Shown here piece after piece: positions 27,182-38,194 of a DNA stretch of 64,000 bases (position 1 is the first letter of the stretch; each line of letters starts with the position of its first letter). This DNA comes from RPQJ01 sp963823535. GTDB taxonomy: Bacteria > Pseudomonadota > Gammaproteobacteria > Steroidobacterales > Steroidobacteraceae. The position numbers were made by a program, and so were the translations under genes. Under the pieces are notes generated by a model that did not search any database, was not told the origin of the DNA, and saw only the letters and a program-made list of their open reading frames with translations. The stretch is from NCBI GenBank assembly GCA_963823535.1, contig CAWGLZ010000004.1:434001-498000 (forward strand), read 5' to 3'.

Positions 27182-27423
27182 CAGCCGCCTGCCACCGGGG
27201 GGATGAACACGATCCGGTCGCCGGCCCCCAGCGAGCGCGACCAGTCGGCAAACTCGTCGTTGACGGCGACCCGCATCATGGAGCGCGGCAGGCCGAACCC
27301 GTGCCGGTCGGCGAGTTCCTCGTAGAGTTCCGCCGTCGTGGCGGCCCGGGTCTCCACCGTCTCGCGGCTGACACCGGCGCGCTCGCGCAATACCGCGAAA
27401 TACTGCACGTGGACGGAATTCAT
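27181..27423 (-). CDS. moaD: Molybdopterin synthase sulfur carrier subunit MoaD
   Basis: The 80-residue ubiquitin-fold protein begins MNSVHVQYFAVLRERAGVSR and ends GDRIVFIPPVAGG, with the essential C-terminal Gly-Gly that is adenylated and thiocarboxylated by MoeB. It carries the sulfur that MoaE inserts into precursor Z. The ATG at 27421-27423 overlaps the moaC TGA (ATGA), and its own stop overlaps the ATG of the MoaE fusion, so subunit stoichiometry is probably set by coupling. A longer frame to 28179 exists but is antiphase to moaC and moaA. Confidence 0.95.
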   Translation of the reverse strand: MNSVHVQYFAVLRERAGVSRETVETRAATTAELYEELADRHGFGLPRSMMRVAVNDEFADWSRSLGAGDRIVFIPPVAGG

Positions 27424-27899
27424 GGGTTCGACACCTCGCGCTTGCCGCCGCGCTTTTCGAGGAGACGCAGGTCCGCCACCACGATCTCGTGCGACAAGGC
27501 CTTGCACATGTCGTAGATCGTGAGCGCCGCGACCGACGCTCCCGTCAACGCCTCCATCTCGACGCCCGTCTTGTGATGCACGCTGACGGTGCACCGCACG
27601 ACCGCCTCCGACCGCTCGTTCATGGCGATCTCGACGCGACAGTTCTCGATCCCGAGCGGATGGCAGAAGGGAATGAGTTCGTGCGTGCGTTTCGCGGCCA
27701 TCACCCCGGCCACGATGGCCGTGTGGAAGACGGGGCCCTTGGCAGTCTCGAAGCCCGCGTCGCGCAGCGCCGCCGCGACGTCGGCCGGAAACCGGACCAG
27801 CGCCTGCGCGACGGCGACGCGATGGGTCACGGCCTTGCCCCCGACGTCCACCATCGCCGGCTGCCGCTGCGCGTCGACGTGTGTGAACGGCGTCTTCAT
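27420..27899 (-). CDS. moaC: Cyclic pyranopterin monophosphate synthase MoaC
   Basis: The 159-residue protein, of normal family length, converts the MoaA product 3',8-cyclo-GTP to cyclic pyranopterin monophosphate. It shows MVDVGGKAVTHRVAVAQA, VAGVMAAKRTHELIPFCHPL and GVEMEALTGASVAALTIYDM, followed by the conserved C-terminal lysine region. Start and stop overlap moaA and moaD by 4 bases each (ATGA), so the moa genes form one coupled operon. Confidence 0.97.
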   Translation of the reverse strand: MKTPFTHVDAQRQPAMVDVGGKAVTHRVAVAQALVRFPADVAAALRDAGFETAKGPVFHTAIVAGVMAAKRTHELIPFCHPLGIENCRVEIAMNERSEAVVRCTVSVHHKTGVEMEALTGASVAALTIYDMCKALSHEIVVADLRLLEKRGGKREVSNP

Positions 27900-28963
27900 C
27901 CGCCGATGTAATGCATTTCGATCTTGTGCATCGCGCGTTCCTGCCGACGCAGTTCGCTGCGCAGCTCGCTGTAGCGGTCGCCGCGACCATTCCAGATGCT
28001 GCGCAGCGTGTCGGCGATCTCCTCCTGCGTTGCGCCGGCGCGCAGGGGTGCCCGCAGATCGGTCCCGTGTGTCGCGAACAGGCAGGTGTAGAAGACGCCC
28101 TCCGACGACAGCCGGGCCCGGCTGCAGTCGCCGCAGAAGGGGGCGCTGACAGACGAGATGAAGCCGATCTCGCCCGCACCGTCGTCGTAGCGATATCGGT
28201 CGGCGACCTCCCCGTGGTAGCTGCCCGGCAGCGGGCTGACCGGCCAGCGCGCGCTCACCTCCGCGAGCAGATCGGCGGACGGTACGACTTCGGACGGTTG
28301 CCAGGCGTTGCGGTTGCCCACGTCCATGTACTCGATCATGCGGACGATCACCGGCGAGCCGCGGAAGTGCTCGAGCAGCGGCAGCACCGTGTGGTCGTTC
28401 ACGCCGCGACGCACCACGGCGTTGACCTTGATGGGCGCGAGACCTGCGTCGATCGCGGCTGCGATGCCTTCGAGCACCTGCTCGGGCCCGCCGAATCCGC
28501 CGCTCATCTTTGCGAAGACCTCTTCGTCCAGCGTGTCGAGGCTCACGGTCACCCGGTCCAGGCCATTGCCCTTGAGTTCGGCGGCGTGCTGCGCGAGAAG
28601 CACGCCGTTGGTGGTGAGGGCCAGGTCCTCGACGCCGTCGATGATCGACAGTTCACCGACCAGTTCCGCCAGCCCTGTGCGCAGCAGGGGTTCGCCGCCC
28701 GTCAGCCGGATCTTGCGCACGCCGAGCGAGACGCTCGCCCGCGCGATCCGCACGATCTCGTCGAAACCCAGCCGCTCGGACGTCTTCAGGAACCGGTAAC
28801 GATCGTGGAAGGTCTCCTTGGGCATGCAGTAGGGGCAACGGAAGTTGCAGCGATCCATCACCGAGATGCGCAGATCGTGCATGGCCCGGCCGAGCCGGTC
28901 TCGCGAGCCGTCGCGTGAGGGATGGGCGATGACGTTTCCGGCGGGGGATCGGGGATCGGCCAA
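27896..28963 (-). CDS. moaA: GTP 3',8-cyclase MoaA
   Basis: The 355-residue radical-SAM enzyme makes 3',8-cyclo-GTP, the first step of molybdenum cofactor synthesis. The SAM cluster motif is in DRCNFRCPYCMP (CxxxCxxC), with the SAM-binding IRLTGGEPLLRTG. The second C-terminal cluster uses SAPFCGDCSRARLSSEG and the later Cys in FYTCLFATHG. It ends YIGG, the conserved C-terminal Gly-Gly. The start is a TTG at 28961-28963; the ATG at 28882 would cut off the conserved DRLGRAMHDLRISV, so the upstream TTG is preferred. It is the first gene of moaA-C-D-(E/MoeB/rhodanese). Confidence 0.95.
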   Translation of the reverse strand: MADPRSPAGNVIAHPSRDGSRDRLGRAMHDLRISVMDRCNFRCPYCMPKETFHDRYRFLKTSERLGFDEIVRIARASVSLGVRKIRLTGGEPLLRTGLAELVGELSIIDGVEDLALTTNGVLLAQHAAELKGNGLDRVTVSLDTLDEEVFAKMSGGFGGPEQVLEGIAAAIDAGLAPIKVNAVVRRGVNDHTVLPLLEHFRGSPVIVRMIEYMDVGNRNAWQPSEVVPSADLLAEVSARWPVSPLPGSYHGEVADRYRYDDGAGEIGFISSVSAPFCGDCSRARLSSEGVFYTCLFATHGTDLRAPLRAGATQEEIADTLRSIWNGRGDRYSELRSELRRQERAMHKIEMHYIGG

Positions 28964-29065
28964 GTTCTTTATCTCACCAACGATAGAGCGGCGCCAGGTG
29001 GCGGCCGGGTCGTCGATCGGACCGGGCGGCCGCCGTGGCAGGGGCGGCGGTCGACGCGGTCCTCG

Positions 29066-29447
29066 CTACTTCTTGGCGGCCGCGCTGAAGGCCTTCAGTT
29101 CCTCGCTCCAGCGCCCGGCGACCGCCTGGAGTTCCTCCAGCGCCGCATTGTGCTTCTTGGCGTGCATGGACTCGATCGTCGCCTGCTTCTGCTGCCAGCT
29201 CGGGGTCCGCGCCGTCGAGCGCCGCCAGGGATTCGCTCTTCTCCTGCTCGAGGCAGGGCAGGTAGGTTTCCTCGACCGCGGCACGGTAGGCCTTGATCTC
29301 GGACTGGGTGGCCAGCATCTCTTCCTTGGTCGCCTTGCCGCCGTTCGGGATCGTCTGCGGTGCCTGCGGGTAGACGCAGGCGGCATTGGCGCCGGCACCG
29401 ATGAACAGCATGAGCGAAAGAACGGGAAGCGTGGTCGAAAGCTTCAT
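29066..29447 (-). CDS. Small exported protein, frameshifted near 29198
   Basis: The frame from ATG 29447 (GAGGAG upstream) encodes a signal peptide, MKLSTTLPVLSLMLFIGAGA then NA-ACVYPQAP, and a helical domain, KATKEEMLATQSEIKAYRAA, up to about residue 83. It then runs into low-complexity Gly/Arg/Ala sequence. In the neighbouring frame a matching helical end (KKHNAALEELQAVAGRWSEE, LKAFSAAAKK) reaches a stop at 29066. Skipping one base at about 29198 joins the two into a 126-residue all-helical periplasmic protein with no known domain. I treat it as one gene with a single-base insertion in the sequence. It lies about 100 bases upstream of moaA on the same strand. Confidence 0.7.
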
Positions 29448-29645
29448 ATTGGGCTCCTCTGCAGCCTGCGTGACGGCACGTAGCGGCCGGAATTCGGGCG
29501 CAAGACTATATCAGACGGCGAGTCGGCCGCGGCCAGGGCCGCCGCCCGGGGACGGGTGCGCCGTGGGTGGCGGGCCGGGGGTGTTCTGGTGTCCAATGTC
29601 GGCCCCCGGGCGGGAGGCCCGGACAGCATGCGCAGAGGTTCCACG

Positions 29646-31179
<1,534 letters not shown>

Positions 31180-31231
31180 GCCGCACCCGAGCCCCGGGTG
31201 CGCCCACTGCGCCGGCTCCGTGACCTGAACC

Positions 31232-32605
31232 GTGATGCAGGAGCTGATCCAGGCCGTCCGTACCGGGCTCGAGAACCATGCCGCGGCGGTCTCCGTGCTG
31301 CTGGTCGCTGCGCACGTGACCGTCTCGGTCTGGGCGAGCTGCCACATTCTCCTGACCAAGCAGAACATCCGAGCCTCGATCGGCTGGATCGGGCTCGTCA
31401 TCCTGTCCCCGTTCGTGGGAACCCTGATCTACTGGATTTTCGGAATCAACCGGATCCGGCGCAATTTCACCGGGCCCGTCGACGAGCCACTCGACGGCGA
31501 GCGGTTCTTCGGCCTGTCGGAACCGATGACGCCGCTGGTCAATGGCGACGAGGCATTTCCGGCGATGCTCGACGCGATCGCCGCTGCCCGGGAATCGATC
31601 GTCCTCTCGTCCTACATCTTCGATCGCGACCCGTCGGGCCTGCGCTTCGTCGAGGCCCTGTCGGTGGCGAGGGATCGCGGCGTGGACGTGCGCGTCCTCG
31701 TGGACGACGTCGGAATCCGCTACAGCCGCCCGCCCATCGACCGAGACCTGGTCGCGCGGGGACTCAGGACGGCGCGCTTCATGCCGGCGCGGAATCTCAG
31801 TTTCCTCGGGTTCATCAACCTTCGCTGTCACCGGAAGCTGCTCATCGTCGACGGCGAGACCGCGTTCATCGGCGGGATGAACATCCGGCACGGCAACTGC
31901 CTGCGGTCGAATCCAGCTTCGCCGGTGCAGGACGTGCATTTCCGCGTGCGCGGACCGGTCGTCGCGCCGCTGGCGCGGATATTCGAGGAGGACTGGGAGT
32001 TCACGACGGGGGAATCGTTCCGGCTGCCACGGCCCGCCTGGCCGACGGCGAGTTACCACGGGAAGGCGCGCGTCCTTGCGGACGGTCCCGACGACGGCCA
32101 GGACAGGCTGCAGTGGACGTTCCTGGCAGCGCTGAGCACCGCGAAGAGGACGGCAAGGATCGTCACGCCGTACTTTCTCCCCAACGAAGTCCTGGTCAAC
32201 GGCTTCGAGGTCGCCCTGATGAAAGGGGTCGACCTGGAGATCGTCGTTCCCGCCAGGAGCAACCTCTTCTACATGGACTGGCCGATGATGGCGGCGTTCG
32301 AGCGGCTGGTGACGCGCGGGGTGCGGGTTTATCTCGCCGACCCGCCTTTCGATCATTCGAAGATATTCCTCGTCGATGACGACTGGTGCTCGATCGGATC
32401 GAGCAACTGGGACGATCGCAGCCTGCGACTGAACTTCGAGCTGAACCTCGAGGTCATCGACGGCGACCTGTCACGGCAACTCCACGCGCTGGTTGACCGC
32501 AAGAAGGCGGCCGCGCGCATGCTCACCGCGGAGGAGTTGGGCGCCGTACCGCTTGGGTGGCGCCTGCGCAACCGGTTCTGCCGCCTGTTCTCGCCGTACC
32601 TGTGA
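31232..32605 (+). CDS. cls: Cardiolipin synthase
   Basis: The 457-residue protein is a ClsA-type cardiolipin synthase of the phospholipase D superfamily. It has two N-terminal membrane helices (about residues 18-38 and 46-70) and two HKD motifs: HRKLLIVDGETAFIGGMN at about 208-225 and HSKIFLVDDDWCSIGSSN at about 373-390. It joins two phosphatidylglycerols into cardiolipin. Starts at GTG 31232 or ATG 31235 differ by one codon. A 9-bp terminator-like hairpin follows the stop. Confidence 0.95.
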   Translation: MMQELIQAVRTGLENHAAAVSVLLVAAHVTVSVWASCHILLTKQNIRASIGWIGLVILSPFVGTLIYWIFGINRIRRNFTGPVDEPLDGERFFGLSEPMTPLVNGDEAFPAMLDAIAAARESIVLSSYIFDRDPSGLRFVEALSVARDRGVDVRVLVDDVGIRYSRPPIDRDLVARGLRTARFMPARNLSFLGFINLRCHRKLLIVDGETAFIGGMNIRHGNCLRSNPASPVQDVHFRVRGPVVAPLARIFEEDWEFTTGESFRLPRPAWPTASYHGKARVLADGPDDGQDRLQWTFLAALSTAKRTARIVTPYFLPNEVLVNGFEVALMKGVDLEIVVPARSNLFYMDWPMMAAFERLVTRGVRVYLADPPFDHSKIFLVDDDWCSIGSSNWDDRSLRLNFELNLEVIDGDLSRQLHALVDRKKAAARMLTAEELGAVPLGWRLRNRFCRLFSPYL

Positions 32606-32630
32606 GAGTGGTCCAGCCAGCGGTGAGAAG

Positions 32631-32653
32631 GCCGTCGGTGGGCAACCGACGGC
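32631..32653 (+). terminator. Hairpin after cls
   Basis: A perfect 9-bp stem (32631-32639 with 32645-32653) and a 5-nt loop lie 26 bases after the cls stop. No U-run follows, so it may be a Rho-independent terminator of weak form or a transcript-stabilising hairpin. Confidence 0.4.
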
Positions 32654-32784
32654 GGCCAACACGACCACCGGGTGACGATCCGCCGGACAGCGGGCGTCGG
32701 TCGCGCTACCGGCCGCGGTATGTGATGCTTTAAACTGCCGGCCGAATCGAAACGCCGGGACCCACCGGCGGTACCTCATCCTGC

Positions 32785-32861
32785 GCGGCCGTAGCTCAGT
32801 TGGATAGAGCATCAGGCTTCGAACCTGAGGGTCGGGGGTTCGAATCCCTCCGGCCGCGCCA
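32785..32861 (+). tRNA. tRNA-Arg (anticodon UCG), CCA encoded
   Basis: The 77-nt cloverleaf has a perfect 7-bp acceptor stem (32785-32791 with 32851-32857), discriminator G and encoded CCA (32859-32861). The anticodon arm has stem TCAGG/CCTGA and loop CTTCGAA, giving anticodon TCG, which reads arginine CGA. The T arm contains the standard GGTTCGAATC. Confidence 0.95.
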
Positions 32862-32875
32862 ATTCTCCGGACCCC

Positions 32876-34813
32876 TCAGGGCGTGTACCAGATCGGCGAA
32901 GTGTAGGCGCGCTCCTGGGTGAACATCGGGATCTTCGCATCCACATTCTTGAGGCCGAAGTACTTAGCGTCGTAGGCTGTCCAGCGCGGCGTCGGGATCT
33001 CGATCACGCGGGCGTAATAGAACGCGCGCTGCTGCGGATCGAAGTCAGGATCCTTCCAGACGGTGATCAGTTCGTTGGCGCCGATGGTGTTGCTCCAGGT
33101 GGCCGTCTTCACGTCGACGGTGTTCCCGACGGGCGGCAGCTTGCCGTTCGCCCCGGGATTGCGCCCACCGGACCAGGCGACGTCGTAGACCTTCTCGTGC
33201 AGCTTGCCCTCGCGGTCCATCCAGCCCTTGATGACCTGGATGCGGTCCAGATTGGCGCCCAGGTGATCCTTGAGAGCGGCCACCAGGAAGGTGGGCGACT
33301 TGCCGTCGGGAGCCTTGCTGAGATCGCCGCCCATGGGAATGCCCTTGCGGTAACCGGCGTGTGCCGGAGTCCGCGTGTTGGCATCCGCGGCGTCGAAGTC
33401 CCAGCCGCCGAAGAAGCGGACCATGATCCGGGGACCCGTCGTGCCGTAGACCTCGCGGCGTTGCATGGCGTCGAACAGCGCTTCGCGGGTGTTCTCCTTG
33501 GCCCAGACCGCCACATAACCCGAGGCCAGCGTCTCCCAGCCCATGATGGTCGTGTCGCCAAACTTGGCGAAGGGATGCGACATGCGGTTCGGGCTTGGCT
33601 CGGAACCGGAATGCTTGCCGAAGAAATTGTCTTCATCCGCGGTCGAAAGCGCCGTGTGGCTGTCGGTGGATCCGATCATGCCGAACTTGAAAGGATTCGT
33701 CCCGAGCTGGCTCTCGAGCTTGAGTCCCAGCTTGAGCGCGCTGCGCGCATACTCGTACTGGAGCATGGCGTCCTTCTTGAGCTCGCTCAGATTCAGGTTG
33801 CCCTTGTCCCAGGTCCCGTAGTCGGCGAATTCGTCGTTCGGTGACAGCTTCGGGTGAGCTTCACCGTCGCCCTTGATCTGGGTGACTTCGTAGAGCGGCT
33901 CCCAGCGTGCCCGCGTCTGCGCGTACTGCGGCGTGAGCGCTTGCTTGGTGACGGGGTTGATCTCGGGAAACATGAACCCGTTGGACAGGTTGCCGTTGTG
34001 CGGGATCGCGAGGACCTTGCCGCCCGTCTTGTCCTCGTAGGCCTGCAGCAGCTTCCAGAGGTACTCCGGGTCTGTGCTGCCTCCCGGGGCATACGTGGTG
34101 GCGGGCACCGTCTGTCGGGCCTTATCGGCGCCGTCGCGGTAGATGACCACCCGGTGCAGGTTCTGGCCTGGCGGCACCTGTGAGGTCCACTCGTAGCCGA
34201 TAAAGGCGGTGAAGCGCCCTGGCTCGTTGTATTTCTCCGCAGCGGCGATCGTCTTGGTCCAGGCGTCCTTGTAGGGCTCGCTGTCGGGCCAGTACATCAG
34301 CGCGTCGGGAAACTGCCCTCGCGAGAAGCCGTCGATGATCTGCAGGGCCGCTTGCACGCCCTGATCGCCGCCGGCCTGGACCATGTCGTACCACTTCTTC
34401 CCGGTGGGATCGGCAAGAATCTCCGGTTTGCCGGCGAACAGGTCGGGAAAGAAGCCCATGTTGTCCGAGTGGTCCGCGACGACGAGGAAGTCGAGCGGGC
34501 GGGCGAGCCGCACCTGGCCTGCGGTGGAGGATTCGACCTGCTCGCCGCGGGCGAACCGGTAGGCGTCCTCGGGCGCGAGGCGCGCGCCGAATGCGCCCGC
34601 GTCCATCGAATAAGAGGTATGCAGGTGCGTGTCGCCCCAGAAGACGCGGGTTGCTGCGGTGCCCGAGGCATACGGAGAATACGGCAGCTCCGGGTCCTCA
34701 CGCTTGAGCGGCTCGTCGGGCAGGTCGCCCGGCGCGGAGTACTGTCCGTAGGACGCTTGCGAAAAGCACATGGCAAACGCAGCGACGAGCAGATTCTTCG
34801 TGGATGGTGTCAC
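32876..34813 (-). CDS. DUF3604 family exported protein
   Basis: The 645-residue protein has a signal peptide (about residues 1-23, ending ASYGQ) and the DUF3604 domain. It shows putative metal ligands in the pattern of PHP-type hydrolases: WGDTHLHTSYSMDAGAFG, VVADHSDNMGFFPDL, IPHNGNLSNGFMF and GMIGSTDSHTALSTADEDNF. The end, EIPTPRWTAYDAKYFGL, is conserved in the family. The function of DUF3604 is unproven; the PHP-like ligands suggest a periplasmic metallohydrolase. The start is a GTG at 34811-34813. It converges on the tRNA-Arg gene, separated by 14 bases. Confidence 0.88.
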   Translation of the reverse strand: MTPSTKNLLVAAFAMCFSQASYGQYSAPGDLPDEPLKREDPELPYSPYASGTAATRVFWGDTHLHTSYSMDAGAFGARLAPEDAYRFARGEQVESSTAGQVRLARPLDFLVVADHSDNMGFFPDLFAGKPEILADPTGKKWYDMVQAGGDQGVQAALQIIDGFSRGQFPDALMYWPDSEPYKDAWTKTIAAAEKYNEPGRFTAFIGYEWTSQVPPGQNLHRVVIYRDGADKARQTVPATTYAPGGSTDPEYLWKLLQAYEDKTGGKVLAIPHNGNLSNGFMFPEINPVTKQALTPQYAQTRARWEPLYEVTQIKGDGEAHPKLSPNDEFADYGTWDKGNLNLSELKKDAMLQYEYARSALKLGLKLESQLGTNPFKFGMIGSTDSHTALSTADEDNFFGKHSGSEPSPNRMSHPFAKFGDTTIMGWETLASGYVAVWAKENTREALFDAMQRREVYGTTGPRIMVRFFGGWDFDAADANTRTPAHAGYRKGIPMGGDLSKAPDGKSPTFLVAALKDHLGANLDRIQVIKGWMDREGKLHEKVYDVAWSGGRNPGANGKLPPVGNTVDVKTATWSNTIGANELITVWKDPDFDPQQRAFYYARVIEIPTPRWTAYDAKYFGLKNVDAKIPMFTQERAYTSPIWYTP

Positions 34814-35006
34814 GTCGGTTGTCCCTACGGTGAATTGACGTCCCGTTCTCGGGGCGCCGCTGCTCTGGCCGAGCGCCCGATGCTATCAAGCATGTTGCTC
34901 GATGTCGCCCTCAATGCCGATCGTTCGGTCGACGATGGCGCGCTTAGAATGGACACCTCACAGGTGCCGGGCCCTTCGCGCCTGGCTGGGAGTCGACGCC
35001 GTGCAC

Positions 35007-36284
35007 ATGCCGACAGACCACCCGTTGCGCATCGAACTCAACGACGAGGTGCACGCCCGGCCGTCGGAAGCCCTGCAGGCCCCGCTGCGCCTGACGTTCC
35101 TCGCGCTCTACTCCGATCCGACGCAACGCGACCGGGAGTGGCAGCACGTCTGCGCGCTCGCCCGCCGCTTTGGCCACGAACCGCCGCAACGCGCCAGGCA
35201 CTACAGCGCCGATCTGGGCCCGTTCCGCCTCAAGTGGGAGCGTCACTCGGAGTTCACCCGCTACAAGTTCATCGTCGGCGGCCCGTGCGACGACCCGTTC
35301 GCCTCGCCGGCGCTGCAGACGGTTCCGGCAGACTGGCTCGCCGGACTGCCGGGCGAGGTGATGGTCGCCACCCACGCGGCGCTGATGCGGGTCGGCGCGG
35401 AAGCGCCGGATTACGAGGCGCTCGCGACCCGGCATTTCGACGGCAACGTGCTGGTGGGCGCCGGCATCGCAGCCGGTGCCGGCCTCGCGCTCACCGATTT
35501 CCGCATCCGCGATGGCTTCAGTCGCCTGCTGGTGCTCGACCGGAGCATGACGCCGCGCCAGACGGGGCGAACGATGCAGCGGTTGCTCGAGATCGACACC
35601 TACCGGCTGATGGCGCTGCTTGCGCTGCCGATTGCGCACGGACTCACGCCCTGGCTGAACGACGCCGAGCGCGAACTGGCCCAGATCACGGCAGCGCTGG
35701 TGGAGTCGAACGAGGCGGCGGAGTCGGTGCTGCTCGAGCGACTCACCCGCCTCGAGGCCGAGATCGAGAGTCGCGAGTCGGCGCATCACTTCCGCTTCAG
35801 CGCGGCCGAGGCCTATCACGAACTGGTGGAGCGGCGCATCGAGGAGCTGCGCGAGGTACGCATCCAGGGACTGCAGACGTTCCGTGAATTCACCGAGCGG
35901 CGGCTCGCACCGGCGATGAGCACGTGTGCGTCGGTGTCCGCGCGGGTCGAGTCGCTGTCCCAGCGCGTGGCACGCGCCACGCAACTGCTCTCGACGCGCG
36001 TTGCCGTGTCGCGCGAACGCCAGAACCAGCAGGTGCTGGAGTCGATGAACCGGCGGGCAGAGGCACAGCTGCGCCTGCAGCAAACGGTGGAGGGTCTGTC
36101 CGTCGCCGCGATCACCTACTACGTGGTGGGGCTGGTGGGCTACGCGGCCAAGGGCCTCAAGGCATTGGGTTGGCCTGTGAATGCCGACCTGGCCATGGCG
36201 TTCAGCATTCCGTTGGTTGCGCTCGTGGCTCTGCTCGGCGTGCGCCACGTGCGCAGGGTGGTGACGCGGGCCGCGGGCTCGTAA
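35007..36284 (+). CDS. DUF3422 family membrane-associated protein
   Basis: The DUF3422 protein begins MPTDHPLRIELNDEVHARPS, the family opening, so the ATG at 35007 (or the GTG at 35001, with GGGAG upstream) is preferred over a frame open to 34902. It is about 425 residues. Residues 1-260 form a mixed alpha/beta domain (GPFRLKWERHSEFTRYKFIV); residues 240-360 are predicted long helices (coiled coil); the end has two hydrophobic segments (VAAITYYVVGLVGYAAKGLK and LAMAFSIPLVALVALLGV). No function is established for the family. It is monocistronic as far as spacing shows. Confidence 0.87.
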   Translation: MPTDHPLRIELNDEVHARPSEALQAPLRLTFLALYSDPTQRDREWQHVCALARRFGHEPPQRARHYSADLGPFRLKWERHSEFTRYKFIVGGPCDDPFASPALQTVPADWLAGLPGEVMVATHAALMRVGAEAPDYEALATRHFDGNVLVGAGIAAGAGLALTDFRIRDGFSRLLVLDRSMTPRQTGRTMQRLLEIDTYRLMALLALPIAHGLTPWLNDAERELAQITAALVESNEAAESVLLERLTRLEAEIESRESAHHFRFSAAEAYHELVERRIEELREVRIQGLQTFREFTERRLAPAMSTCASVSARVESLSQRVARATQLLSTRVAVSRERQNQQVLESMNRRAEAQLRLQQTVEGLSVAAITYYVVGLVGYAAKGLKALGWPVNADLAMAFSIPLVALVALLGVRHVRRVVTRAAGS

Positions 36285-36456
36285 AGCGTCCCCTCCCTCC
36301 GGATACTCGAAGCTGGACTCTCCCGTCAGTCAATTGCGCAGGGCGCACTGGCGGCAGGCGTGGCGGTCAGACGTGGATTGACGATCGGGCCACGCACGGC
36401 CGACACTGATTCCGAGACTGTTCGTCGCTGCGCGACACCGAATCAAGGAGCGTGTT

Positions 36457-38166
36457 GTGGTCGACTTTCCCTGGACGCAATCCTATCCCGCAGGCGTACG
36501 CTGGGACGCGGAGCTGCCGCTGATGCCGGTGCAGAAGATCCTCGACGACGCCGTGGCGCGCTGGCCGGAGCGTCCGGCGCTGGACTTCATGGGTCGCGTC
36601 ATCAGCTACGGGGAACTGGGCGCGTTGACGGACCGGGCCGCGGCCGGACTGCAGCGCCTGGGAGTCGGTCCGGGCGTGCACGTGGGGCTGTACCTGCCGA
36701 ATTCCCCGCACTATCCGATCGCCTTCTTCGGCGTACTCAAGGCCGGCGGCACGGTGGTCAACTATTCGCCGCTCGATGCCGAGCGCGTGCTCGAGCACAA
36801 GGTCGAAGACAGCGAGACCGACATCCTCGTCACGCTCGATCTGGCGGCGCTGTATCCGCAGGTGGGGCGGCTGCTGGGTCGCTCGCGCTTGAAGAAGATG
36901 GTGGTCGGCAGCCTGGGCGAATACACGGCCAGCCCGCCCGCCGTGCGCGCACAGCTCGAGGGCGCCCGGCAGCTGTGCGGGGTGCCGACGGACGATCTGC
37001 ACCTGTCCTTCGAGCAGCTGCTGGCCAACGACGGCCGGTACCGGGCCCACGCCATCGACGACCTCGCACGGGCCACCGTGGTCCTGCAGTACACCGGCGG
37101 CACCACCGGCTTGCCCAAGGGCGCGATGCTCACGCATGCCAACCTGTCGGCGGCGTGCGCGCAGTACGTGGAAACGACACGCGGCGAACCCCCGATCCTC
37201 GCCGAGGGCGAGGAGCGCGTGCTCGTCGTACTGCCGTTGTTCCATATCTATTCGCTGACGGTGAACCTGCTGCTTGGCTTTCGCCTCGGTGCGTTGCTGG
37301 TCCTGCACGCGCGCTTCGACCTGGACACCGTGATGAGCGAGCTCTCCGCCAAGAAGATCACCGTCTTCGCCGGCGTGCCGACCATGTTCACCGCCATGGT
37401 CAACCACCCCAAGGTGTCGGCGCTCGACCTCAAATCGCTCAAGTTCTGTGGGTCTGGCGGCGCTCCGCTGCCGGCCGAGATCGAACACCGCTTCTGCGAA
37501 CTCACGGGCTGCCATCTCAACGAAGGCTGGGGCATGACGGAGACCTCGCCCACCGGTACGTTCACGCCGGCGCGGGGGAGGCGCAAGGACGGCTCCTGCG
37601 GCATGCCGCTGCCCGGCATCCGGCTCAAGTTCGAGGCGGTCGGCCAACCCGGGCAAGGTGCGGCCACCGGCGAGCCGGGCGAGATGTGCATCGCGGGACC
37701 GAACGTCATGAAAGGCTACTGGAAGAACGAGGAGGCGACCGCGGCCTCGATGACCGTCGACGGCTACTTCCGTACCGGCGACATCGCCTACATGGACGCC
37801 GATGGTTTCGTCTTCATCGTCGACCGCAGCAAGGACATGCTGCTGTGTGGCGGCTACAACGTCTATCCGCGGGTGATCGAAGAGGCGATCTACCTGCATC
37901 CCGCCGTGGCCGAGGTCTGCGTCATTGGCGTTCCCGATGCCTATCGGGGACAGTCGCCGAAGGCCTTCGTGACGCTCAAGCCCGGCGCGGCACCGTTCAC
38001 GATCGACGAGCTGAAGGCTTTCCTGAAGGACCACCTGGGCAAGCATGAGATGGTGCAGGAACTCGAGATCCGCGCCGAGCTGCCGAAGACGCCGATCGGG
38101 AAGCTTTCGAAGAAGGACCTGATCGACGAGGAGCAACGCAGGCGCGCAGGCGCCGCGAGGACGTGA
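36457..38166 (+). CDS. Long-chain fatty acid-CoA ligase, AMP-binding
   Basis: The 569-residue ANL-superfamily ligase activates a fatty acid through an acyl-AMP and transfers it to CoA. Motifs are the P-loop QYTGGTTGLPKGAMLTHANL, the adenine region GWGMTETSPTG, the hinge TGDIAYMDADGFVFIVDRSK and the C-terminal lysine in KTPIGKLSKKDLIDEE. It resembles FadD-type long-chain ligases. The start is a GTG with AAGGAG six bases upstream. A hydrolase gene follows 28 bases downstream, with which it probably forms an operon. Confidence 0.93.
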   Translation: MVDFPWTQSYPAGVRWDAELPLMPVQKILDDAVARWPERPALDFMGRVISYGELGALTDRAAAGLQRLGVGPGVHVGLYLPNSPHYPIAFFGVLKAGGTVVNYSPLDAERVLEHKVEDSETDILVTLDLAALYPQVGRLLGRSRLKKMVVGSLGEYTASPPAVRAQLEGARQLCGVPTDDLHLSFEQLLANDGRYRAHAIDDLARATVVLQYTGGTTGLPKGAMLTHANLSAACAQYVETTRGEPPILAEGEERVLVVLPLFHIYSLTVNLLLGFRLGALLVLHARFDLDTVMSELSAKKITVFAGVPTMFTAMVNHPKVSALDLKSLKFCGSGGAPLPAEIEHRFCELTGCHLNEGWGMTETSPTGTFTPARGRRKDGSCGMPLPGIRLKFEAVGQPGQGAATGEPGEMCIAGPNVMKGYWKNEEATAASMTVDGYFRTGDIAYMDADGFVFIVDRSKDMLLCGGYNVYPRVIEEAIYLHPAVAEVCVIGVPDAYRGQSPKAFVTLKPGAAPFTIDELKAFLKDHLGKHEMVQELEIRAELPKTPIGKLSKKDLIDEEQRRRAGAART

Positions 38167-38194
38167 CCTGAACATCGCACGCACCGCCGCGGCC

